Below are positions 26,014 to 33,483 of a DNA stretch of 53,324 nucleotides, in pieces. This stretch comes from DATJHM01 sp035493895 (lineage in GTDB: Bacteria > Chloroflexota > Ktedonobacteria > Ktedonobacterales > Ktedonobacteraceae), in NCBI GenBank assembly GCA_035493895.1, contig DATJHM010000187.1, positions 1-53,324 of the forward strand, read 5' to 3'. Numbering within the stretch: position 1 is the first letter of the stretch; each line of letters begins with the position of its first letter. The translations under genes and the position numbers were made by a program. Below the pieces are notes generated by a model, which was not told where the DNA came from, ran no database searches, and worked only from the letters and a program-made list of their open reading frames with translations.

Positions 26014-27273
26014 TCACAGCCAGGGCATCGGTGGCACCACCGCTTTCTGCTTATAGAGATCGTTGCTCAGCCGATCTTTAAAGCCCAGCGGATTGCGCAG
26101 CAGGTCTTTGAGGCTGAAGAAGATATTGCCCTTCACCTGGGGATAGCGCTGGTCCAGGTGCAGATGTCCGGGCATCTCTTCGGGATTGGTCCAGGCCACA
26201 GGCTGATTTGTGCCGATCTTGTAGGCGGCCTCTCCGATATACAGGTGCACTTGATGACCCGTGACCTCTTTTGACCACCAGTCCACCAGTTTGTCGTAAG
26301 CTGCCGGTGGATAGCCAGTATTCCAGTAAATCTGCGGTGCGATATAGTCGAGCCAGTTGTTCCTGATCCAGGTGCGCGTGTCTGCATAGAGATCGTCATA
26401 ATTCTGGATGCCAGCCTGCGTATCAGAGCCCGTCGGATCAGTGGCTTTGTTGCGCCAGACACCAAAGGGACTGATCCCGAACTTCACATGCGCTCTGGCC
26501 CGCTTGATCTTGACGGACAGCTCATGCACTAATTGATTCACATTGTCCCGCCGCCAATCCGCCTTGTTGGTGAAATGCCCGGTATTATATTGCCGGTAGG
26601 TTGCATCATCGGGAAATGCCTGGCCTGCAACGGGATAGGGATAGAAATAGTCGTCCATGTGCACGGCATCGATATGGTAACCGTTGACCACTTCTAGCAT
26701 GCTGTTGACAATAAACTCTCTGACCGCAGGGATGCCTGGATTGTAATACAATTTGCCGCCGTAATGCACAACCCAATCGGGATGCTGGCGCGCGGGATGA
26801 TTTGCTGCCAGGGCATTGATATCGTCGTGCATGCTCAGACGATAGGGATTGAACCAGGCGTGAAACTCAAGATGGCGCTTGTGGGCTTCCGAAACCATGA
26901 ATGCCAGCGGATTGTAGCCCGGGTCTTTCCCCTGCGTGCCGGTTAGATAGGCTGACCAGGGACCATACTGCGATGGATAAAAAGCATCGGCCATCGGTTT
27001 CACCTGCACAACGACTGCGTTCATATTCATCTGCTGCACCGTATCGAGCAGATTCACAAACTCCTGCTGCTGGACACTTGCTGGCAAGCCGGGGCGCGAG
27101 GGCCAGTCAATATTGTCCACGGTAGCGATCCATACGCCACGAAACTGTTGCAATGGCTGCATAGTTGCCCCCTTCTGCTTGACAAAGTCATACGGGACCA
27201 GCGCCAGAATAGCACCAGCCCAGAGGAGCAGCACGGTAATGATCACGAATGTTTGACTCAATCTGCTCAACAC
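26014..27273 (-). CDS. Membrane-anchored or secreted family 10 glycosyl hydrolase-like (GHL10/DUF187) protein
   Basis: 419 residues from GTG 27273 (AAAGGTAA upstream; start moderately sure). An N-terminal hydrophobic segment (about residues 8-27) is a signal anchor or signal peptide. The catalytic-like barrel is recognisable: FRGVWIATVDNIDWPSRPGL, MNMNAVVVQVKPMADAFYPS, GYNPLAFMVSEAHKRHLEFH, AWFNPYRLS, HIDAVHMDDYFYPYP and VKFGISPFGVWRNKA. These blocks are standard for the GHL10 family, thought to cleave cell-wall or exported glycans. Acts outside the membrane. Neighbours are a LysR gene downstream and a repeat-rich gene-free region upstream. Confidence 0.88.
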   Translation of the reverse strand: MLSRLSQTFVIITVLLLWAGAILALVPYDFVKQKGATMQPLQQFRGVWIATVDNIDWPSRPGLPASVQQQEFVNLLDTVQQMNMNAVVVQVKPMADAFYPSQYGPWSAYLTGTQGKDPGYNPLAFMVSEAHKRHLEFHAWFNPYRLSMHDDINALAANHPARQHPDWVVHYGGKLYYNPGIPAVREFIVNSMLEVVNGYHIDAVHMDDYFYPYPVAGQAFPDDATYRQYNTGHFTNKADWRRDNVNQLVHELSVKIKRARAHVKFGISPFGVWRNKATDPTGSDTQAGIQNYDDLYADTRTWIRNNWLDYIAPQIYWNTGYPPAAYDKLVDWWSKEVTGHQVHLYIGEAAYKIGTNQPVAWTNPEEMPGHLHLDQRYPQVKGNIFFSLKDLLRNPLGFKDRLSNDLYKQKAVVPPMPWL

Positions 27274-27611
27274 ATCTATTACCTTTTTTCCATTTTATCT
27301 TCCGATATATTTCATATTTATAACGATGCATCCCCTGACTTTTTGCATATGTAATATGCTGTATTGACATTTATCAATGTGCTCCTTATATAAGCACATT
27401 TGAAAATTTGACAGGATTTTCATTAATTACTATACTGGCCCATATTTTACATTGAAAATATTCTATGTATTGCTTTTGCTGGAGATATGTGGTGCACTAT
27501 GGCGGGAGCGGAGACCCGGCTATTGGTCGCTATCATGTGGCTGACCGTATTTTCGCGTGCTGACAAACCTGTAATCAAGGACGATATCTATCCGGCACGG
27601 TGGAGAGGCAC
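27274..27611. other. Gene-free AT-rich stretch upstream of GHL10 gene
   Basis: No reading frame with a ribosome site or recognisable product. It is AT-rich near 27290-27470 and probably holds the GHL10 promoter on the minus strand. It ends where the left arm of the long inverted repeat begins. Confidence 0.6.
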
Positions 27612-27721
27612 TGTCACGTAAATAAGCGGAATCACCCATCCATCCCGTAGAGTCGCCGCTTGTCTGCAATGTCACGTAGAGAAGGGGAATCTCCCATCAT
27701 TTCCGCCGTGGCAGCTTTTCT

Positions 27722-27751
27722 CAGTAGGGACGCCATGGCGAATGGGCGTCC
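27722..27751 (+). repeat. Dispersed repeat family 1, short hairpin unit
   Basis: AGTAGGGACGCCAT followed by GGGCGTCCG forms the small hairpin seen in the other family-1 copies (GGACGCC/GGCGTCC). It lies inside the fold-back element. Confidence 0.6.
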
Positions 27752-27859
27752 GCCCCCACCGGCCATCTCGCCCTCCTACGTGCTTCTCGAGCGCGTGTTC
27801 CTGGCGGGAGAAAAGAGGCAATGAAGCTTATCAGACCAGCAGGACGCAATCAAACGTCA

Positions 27860-27990
27860 TGGCACACATTTCTGTGGCAAGCGAACCCGTGGAAGGGCTG
27901 CACGCCACGTCTGCGGAGCCAGCGGGACCGCGCGAGTTCCCGGACGCCATGGAGGCACGGAATGGCGTCCCTACTGGCCTGGGGAGCGGT
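27860..27990 (-). repeat. Dispersed repeat family 1, long copy A
   Basis: In reverse complement this carries a 28-base block (27962-27989, ending TAGGGACGCCAT) identical to 40495-40522, then a 17-base block (27932-27948, GGCGTCCGGGAACTCGC) also identical, then GACGTGGCG and a diverged tail. The two copies are in opposite orientation, 12.5 kb apart. Short frames in both regions translate to similar peptides only because the DNA is repeated. Confidence 0.8.
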
Positions 27991-28192
27991 GCCAACGGGT
28001 GCGACGTTTGACCGGATGCGACGAAATTGATCGGAGATTCGCCTTCTCTACGTGACATTGCAGACAAGCGGCGACTCTACGGGATGGATGGGTGATTCCG
28101 CTTATTTACGTGACATTGCGGTGGAGAGGGAACGGAACTGTGCCTGCGACCCCGATCTGCCAATCTTGCCCCTTCTCCAAGATGTCACTAAC

Positions 28193-28984
28193 TTAATTCG
28201 TATGGGCAGATGCCTGCGCTACCTCCAGCGAGACGGGCCGCCCCAGTTGCCACAGCCGCCGGGCGAGCAGGAGGTACCAGACGAACATAGGTAGCAGGGA
28301 GAGGAAGGCGAGCACGACCCCAACCGTGCCCACTGTAGGCGGGACGAGCATCAAGATGCCAGTGATCAGACCCAGATACCCGGTGGCTTTGTTGAAGATC
28401 GTGCTACGCAGCATCACCACCGCCATGATCAGAAGAGAAAAGGCACCCCAGATGTAATACATATCAAACCCGGTACCCTGGTAGGCGCTCAGGATGGCCT
28501 GACCGGCAGCCACGGTCAGTGGTCGCTGTGCCTGGCTGCTCGCCGCGTAGGTATGGCTCAGAGAGAGCATGGTGAAGGAGGGATTGATTGCCAGGAAGGC
28601 AGCCGATCCCATCAGGCTCAGCGCCAGGGCAATAGCCATCCACGATGGGCTGACGCGTCTGAGGCTCATAAAGAGGGCGAGATTGAGCGGAACGACCAGG
28701 AGCGTGGCGATCAGCATCACCAGATCGAGATTAAAGAGTCCACGCAGCCAGTTGTTCTGGAAGATGGTGAAGAGGTCGATCACGGTAGAGGCCGTTGGCT
28801 GCAAACCGTTGGGAATCGGCCAGACAAGGTAGATCGGCAGCGAGATGAGCGTCAACACCACTGTCAGCAGGCCCGCCACCGCGCCAGCCCGGTAGAGTGG
28901 TTTCCAGGGAACCTCCGCCACGTCAGCAGGCTCAGCCAACGCCTTGCGCTGCGTGGAAAGAGAAGGCAGATCGAATGTTTTCAT
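28193..28984 (-). CDS. Polytopic membrane protein, DUF4386-like
   Basis: 263 residues; AAGGAG precedes the ATG at 28984. After a 30-residue cytoplasmic start there are about six to seven hydrophobic segments (AGAVAGLLTVVLTLISLPIY, LFNLDLVMLIATLLVVPLNL, SWMAIALALSLMGSAAFLAI, MYYIWGAFSLLIMAVVML, YLGLITGILMLVPPTVG, VVLAFLSLLPMFVWYLLLAR). The size and the long polar loop between helices 4 and 5 resemble the DUF4386 group of unknown function. No catalytic residues are evident. It stands alone next to the fold-back element. Confidence 0.7.
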   Translation of the reverse strand: MKTFDLPSLSTQRKALAEPADVAEVPWKPLYRAGAVAGLLTVVLTLISLPIYLVWPIPNGLQPTASTVIDLFTIFQNNWLRGLFNLDLVMLIATLLVVPLNLALFMSLRRVSPSWMAIALALSLMGSAAFLAINPSFTMLSLSHTYAASSQAQRPLTVAAGQAILSAYQGTGFDMYYIWGAFSLLIMAVVMLRSTIFNKATGYLGLITGILMLVPPTVGTVGVVLAFLSLLPMFVWYLLLARRLWQLGRPVSLEVAQASAHTN

Positions 28985-29216
28985 CGCACAACTCCTTGTG
29001 AGAAAAGGGATGACACATCATTTCACATTTCATCTTCACAAGGATAATACGGAGCCATCTCCGGTCGATCACACAGCGGCCCTGGATGTTCTCGATTGAC
29101 TCACATTTCTCAGTATACCTGGGAGAGGAGTTCTCTGGCAAAGATGGGCAGGTCACGTTCCATCTTTTTCAGCGAGTTTGGGGAGAGGGAGCGAACTATC
29201 AGCTCCCCTCTCTCTC

Positions 29217-29684
29217 TTATGCTCCCGGAGCAATTGGGTATTTCTTCTCGAAGGTGGCAAGGGCGGCCGCGTAATCGGATTCAGCAGCTCCAGTGAGTAC
29301 TAAGTGCTTGACTGTGCTCCCTTGCTGCATGTCCACGCTGAGTACTGAGTTTTCGAAGGTCCCGGAAACGCTAATCGTGGCCCCCTGAGACCCCTGCAAG
29401 GTGAGACTAATCGCATTGTTCCCTTCCTCAAAGATGCCAGTCATGGGGTAGATCGTTTGTGTTCCGGCTCCTTTCTGGCCGGTATCGGCGATCCACTGGC
29501 CTGAAACAGAACCACCACTGGCGACGATCAGCTTGACCCAATCAATGGTATCAGCTTGCACATCCATGTAGCCGTCAATCGATTTGGGCGTTGCCTGTGG
29601 CGCAACTGAGACAATCGAACTGCTACAACTTGCAAGGATGAGTAAAGAAACTGACAAGCAGACAAATAGGACCAGTTTTTTCAT
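29217..29684 (-). CDS. Secreted lipoprotein of unknown function
   Basis: 155 residues from ATG 29684 with AGGAAGG upstream. A lipoprotein signal is clear: MKKLVLFVCLSVSLLILASC, with the lipobox LASC. The mature protein is small, beta-rich looking, with blocks WVKLIVASGGSVSGQWIAD, NNAISLTLQGSQGATISVSG and VLSVDMQQGSTVKHLVLTG, which suggests a repeated beta-sandwich. No homology recognised beyond this. It should be anchored on the outer face of the membrane. Confidence 0.75.
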   Translation of the reverse strand: MKKLVLFVCLSVSLLILASCSSSIVSVAPQATPKSIDGYMDVQADTIDWVKLIVASGGSVSGQWIADTGQKGAGTQTIYPMTGIFEEGNNAISLTLQGSQGATISVSGTFENSVLSVDMQQGSTVKHLVLTGAAESDYAAALATFEKKYPIAPGA

Positions 29685-30312
29685 GAGTAATCCTTCCTGT
29701 ATTACATGACCCAGGTATAGGCTCGCTATATAGCGCGTGTCATGCGAACAAATCTTCTCTGATTGGCATTGAAATAGGGGGCAACATGCCTCCGGGAAGG
29801 GCGTGGGGACGTGCATCGTGCTGCATTGGCGGAGACTGCCCGATGAGCTAGATGTAAGTATGTGCGCTCAGGCTGTAGAGCGGGCGACACCGACTTCATC
29901 ATGAGAACAGCTCCTCCTGTACGTTCCTTGTATATCTCTCGTAATGCCGCAAGTATAGCAGGAGTTCTTTCTTAATGACATAAAAAGCGTATTAAAGTTT
30001 AGTCTTTTGCGCAAACATATGATATTTTCGTGAAAAATTCGCGGGTTCCACTCCGTTGTAAGTTGATTTACCTCTGTAATTATCTATGCCATTGAAAATG
30101 GTATATTGCTTCAATACTCTACTTAAGCTCTATCAGCAATTTCTTCAGGGCACCCTGGTCATAAAAAGACCTCTCGCCGGTATGAAATTTTTCATGCGAA
30201 CGGAAGGTCTCTTGATGAAAGATGAAAGATCTTCATCTTTTCATTTCTTGCTTGCCTTTATCTCGTTGCACACCACGTGAGATCGTATCAGCGTGCGGAG
30301 AGTGGCGAGGGA
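29685..30312. other. Gene-free region
   Basis: About 630 bases between the lipoprotein start and the end of the next minus-strand gene. Frames here are short, lack ribosome sites and have no recognisable product. The 29950-30110 part is AT-rich. Nothing further identified. Confidence 0.5.
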
Positions 30313-30645
30313 TCAATTCCCATAGATCAGGACATCGATACTGGCCTGTCCAGATCCGGCCCCGGCGACATCAGCAATAACAGTCAGTTTTCTGCCTGGA
30401 ACATCGTAGACCTTGCTGATCTGGGAGTGTGGGCTCAAGACTGGCGTATCCAATTGCGCGACCCACTCGTTTCCTTCAGTGATGGTCAGTCGCAGTGTCA
30501 CATTGGCTGCTGAACCTACCCGCTCATCCGCAACTAACCTGATCTTACTATAAGGACTTACATCTACACTTCCTAATGTTTCGGAGTGTCCAACCGCAAT
30601 GGAGGTTCCTCCCACAGGAGTCCGAAATGCTAATGCTGTGCCCAT
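30313..30645 (-). CDS. Small uncharacterised protein, beta-rich
   Basis: 110 residues from ATG 30645, with AAAGGACC just upstream. No signal peptide or membrane segment. Composition is rich in V, S, T, G with alternating hydrophobic residues (SVDVSPYSKIRLVADERVG, NVTLRLTITEGNEWVAQLDT, GRKLTVIADVAGAGSGQASI), fitting a single beta-sandwich domain. I do not recognise the family. It lies downstream of, and on the same strand as, the truncated BTAD regulator. Confidence 0.7.
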   Translation of the reverse strand: MGTALAFRTPVGGTSIAVGHSETLGSVDVSPYSKIRLVADERVGSAANVTLRLTITEGNEWVAQLDTPVLSPHSQISKVYDVPGRKLTVIADVAGAGSGQASIDVLIYGN

Positions 30646-30926
30646 GGTTTGGTCCTTTCTTTTGATCTTGTATTCTTCCTTCAAGGAATTTCTCTCACTA
30701 AAGTACGCTAAAATTCTATCATATTTTTCATATATGTATATACTTTAAAAATCACACTATTATCACAAAATATATAAATACATCTTTGCTGCTATAAAGT
30801 AAGCTGTATCTCTTCTGTAAAAAAAACAGGAAGTGTCTGTGCAAAGGGGATAAGAGAAGAATAGTCATGAACAGGCAGAAGACAAAAAGATGAGCGCAAC
30901 CCTTTTGCTTCACGATCCTCATCTCA

Positions 30927-33026
30927 TTACGGAAGAAGAACTGACCATTGTTGCGCGCGTCGCTGGAAGATACGCCTTCTCGCTTCGCCCACCTCAGCGT
31001 AGACGACCGCACGGATCTGCTGATGGGCGAAGACGTAGTGCCCGGCAGTCAGCAGATCTTCTTCACGCTTCGCCTCATTGAGCAGACCGCTACGCAGGAC
31101 CTCGTCCAGGGCTGCAAGTCCGTGCTCTTCTGCGAGATTGGCCACCTGACACATACGCTCAAATGTGCTTCTCTGCCCGAGGATCGCACTTGCCACCAGC
31201 AGCGCAAAGGCATTCGGCGTGAGCCGATCCAGGCGGGTGACGATCATTTCGCGCACACGCGGCGGGCAAAAACCGTGCTCTACCGTTTCATGCTCCATGG
31301 CTGCTATTGCTGGAAAGTCCAGGTTCCATCTTCCCTCTCTGCTCTGGCGGAAGGCGAGCATGCCACACTCGAACAAGCCCTTGAGCGTCTCCATCAGATA
31401 GAACGGCTGCCCTTCCGTTTGCGCAAAGAGCCACTCTCCAAAGCGTTCCAGATCCGCCGTTCGCCCACTGTCTTTGCCGCCTGCCCCCTCTAATGTCTGT
31501 AGCAAACACAGGACGTCTTCCGCGGTGAGCCGAGCAAGCTGAATGTGTGTCAATGGCATGGTGTGTTCCATGCAGGTTCGCCACCTGTCAAGCTCGGACC
31601 TTCTCGTTCTCATGGGCAAGGTCAGGAGCAGGAGCACAGGCGTAGCGCTCTCCGCACAGCTTCGTGCGAGGTAGTGGAACATATTGAGCGAGGCGGTATC
31701 CGCCCACTGTATGTCATCGATGAAGAAGACAAGCGGCGCGCGTCTGGCCAGAGCCTGTAAGAGACATGCCACCGCTTCAAACAGCCGGTTGCATGCCATG
31801 GATCTGTCTCCTTGTGGGGCAGGCAGGTCGGGATAGCGGTCCCTCAATTCGGGCAGCAGGCGTGCGAGCTCTGCCAGCCAGATGTCTGAAAGCAGGTCGT
31901 CCGGGGCATTCTCCCGCTTGATGCGCGGGCGCAAAGCTTCGATCACGGGTTGATAGAGCAGGCGGCTACCCGTTTCAAAGGCGCGCCCCTGCATCACATC
32001 TGCCCCTTCCATCTCTGCCCGGGCCAGAAACTCCTTTGCCAGCCGCGTCTTGCCAATCCCGGCCTCTCCTTCGAGGAGCACGACCTGCGTTTGACCACGT
32101 TGCGCCGTGTGATAGGTCTGAATCAAGAGATTGAACTCCGCTGTTCGTCCCAGGTATGGGCCATCGAGGAGGAGAGCTGGAGAAGGCGCTTCTGCGGGCA
32201 TATGGCGTGCGTGCATCTCTTTACGCCGGGGTGGGGCAACCGCGCGCATGCGGCTGGCTAGCGCTACGGTTTCCGGGGTGGGCTCGACCTGCATATCACT
32301 TGAGAGCCTTTCTCGACACACATCGTAGGCGTGCAGGGCTGCGTATCGGTCTCCAACTGCGAAATGCAGGCGCATCAGTCGCTGATAGGCCTCCTCATGC
32401 AGGGGCGCGAGAATGAGCCAGCGATTGACGGTTTCAATGGCAGCCGCAAGCTCTCCCGCTTCGAATTGGAGCCCGGAGAGCCGATCGAAGATCTCGCTTA
32501 TCTGCATGTGCCAGTATTCGCGTTGTGATCGAGCCCAGTCGTCGAAGGCCGGGGCACCGCACAGCGAGAATCCCTCCAGAAACTCACCTCGCGCGAGGTT
32601 GATTGTCCGTTGGAGCCTGTCACACAGGGAACGACGGGCGTGCTCTGGCATGATCAGCGTCGAGTGCGTTGAGGCATGCGCCTGTGCCCAGACGTCGTGG
32701 ATGGTATGCAGGTCCAGTTCGATAGCGGAGGTGAAATTCAGAGCAAGGGTATTGTTTGTAATGAGGAGGTGAGACGCTGGATCGACGCCAGTCCCCTCAC
32801 TCAGTCGATGACGGAGATGGTGTAGGGTCACGCGAAGAGAGGTCCGGCCATGCATCGCGTCATCTTCCGGCCAGAATAGCTCGGAGAGGGCCTTGCGCAA
32901 ATGGATGCGGCTGCCTGCTGCCAGATAGATGAGGAGGGCAAATTCTTTGCGTGTGGAGAACAGCAGCATCTGATCCGCATGACGGACTTCCGGGGGGCCC
33001 AGCAATGTGAAGCGTAAGTTGCCCAT
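30927..33026 (-). CDS. BTAD/AAA-ATPase transcriptional regulator, C-terminally truncated
   Basis: 699 residues; AGAAGGAAC precedes the ATG. N-terminal OmpR-like winged domain (LRFTLLGPPEVRHADQML, ALLIYLAAGSRIHLRKALSE, LFWPEDD), then the bacterial transcriptional activator domain (about residues 95-245). An AAA ATPase follows: LGRTAEFNLLIQ, Walker A LEGEAGIGKTRLAKEF (about residue 325), Walker B PLVFFIDDIQWAD. The frame stops shortly after VYAEVGEARRRIFQRRA. In full-length relatives this motif opens a several-hundred-residue TPR region, which is absent, and no continuation is found in other frames downstream, where the DNA turns AT-rich. So the gene is probably a 3'-deleted relic or a short variant. 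Divergent from the GH65 gene. Confidence 0.85.
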   Translation of the reverse strand: MGNLRFTLLGPPEVRHADQMLLFSTRKEFALLIYLAAGSRIHLRKALSELFWPEDDAMHGRTSLRVTLHHLRHRLSEGTGVDPASHLLITNNTLALNFTSAIELDLHTIHDVWAQAHASTHSTLIMPEHARRSLCDRLQRTINLARGEFLEGFSLCGAPAFDDWARSQREYWHMQISEIFDRLSGLQFEAGELAAAIETVNRWLILAPLHEEAYQRLMRLHFAVGDRYAALHAYDVCRERLSSDMQVEPTPETVALASRMRAVAPPRRKEMHARHMPAEAPSPALLLDGPYLGRTAEFNLLIQTYHTAQRGQTQVVLLEGEAGIGKTRLAKEFLARAEMEGADVMQGRAFETGSRLLYQPVIEALRPRIKRENAPDDLLSDIWLAELARLLPELRDRYPDLPAPQGDRSMACNRLFEAVACLLQALARRAPLVFFIDDIQWADTASLNMFHYLARSCAESATPVLLLLTLPMRTRRSELDRWRTCMEHTMPLTHIQLARLTAEDVLCLLQTLEGAGGKDSGRTADLERFGEWLFAQTEGQPFYLMETLKGLFECGMLAFRQSREGRWNLDFPAIAAMEHETVEHGFCPPRVREMIVTRLDRLTPNAFALLVASAILGQRSTFERMCQVANLAEEHGLAALDEVLRSGLLNEAKREEDLLTAGHYVFAHQQIRAVVYAEVGEARRRIFQRRAQQWSVLLP

Positions 33027-33483
33027 GTAACGTTCCTTCTAACGTTCCACAAGACGTTTTCTACCATATCAGCTATCTCACTCCAACGATAAGAGCTGAG
33101 ATATTTAACGCTTCTGATAACGCCCTTCGTGTATCATGAGATCTGAGGTGGTGTAGATCAGAGCATCGGTTTCACCTATAAGGAACAAGGGGAGGTTAGA
33201 AAGTTTTACATTCCCATCAAATAGGATAACGCAGGAGGCGGTCAAAGCGTTTCATCTGCTTCTTTGTTTCTCCAACAGGCACTAATATAACGCTGTTTTT
33301 AACGCTCTCTGTCTTACACTGAAAGGAAACGGGCAGTAGATGGCGTGCTTCTATCCCTCCACAGGATAGGGTCACGATCGGTGAAGCGCTCTGAGCAAGG
33401 GTCGGCTGGACCGGCAACGATTCGTTGAGGGCAGATGGCCAGTCCAGCCGCTGGAGGCGACTCACAAAGGGAGGTGCGTAACA
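33027..33483. other. Divergent intergenic region between BTAD regulator and GH65 gene
   Basis: 457 bases. It must hold promoters for both genes. An 82-residue minus-strand frame (33217-33465) has no ribosome site and no recognisable features, so I do not call it. No convincing operator seen. Confidence 0.5.

Larger units (their letters stand above)
27612..28115. repeat. Fold-back element with 74-bp perfect inverted repeats (MITE-like)
   Basis: Bases 27612-27685 are the exact reverse complement of 28042-28115; the match continues with two mismatches to 27699 / 28028, giving arms of about 88 bp. Each arm itself contains TGTCACGTA twice, 57 bases apart, each followed by an AAG-GGAATC-like block, as if two insertion-sequence ends were stacked. 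The roughly 330-bp interior has no transposase and holds a copy of dispersed repeat family 1. This is the shape of a non-autonomous element or the collapsed ends of an insertion sequence. No clean target-site duplication was identified. Confidence 0.85.

Noticed and set aside
27831..28067. Small open frames in the fold-back element, similar to frames at 40.4-40.7 kb
   Set aside because: Similarity of the peptides comes from dispersed repeat family 1 in both places; no start signal or domain.
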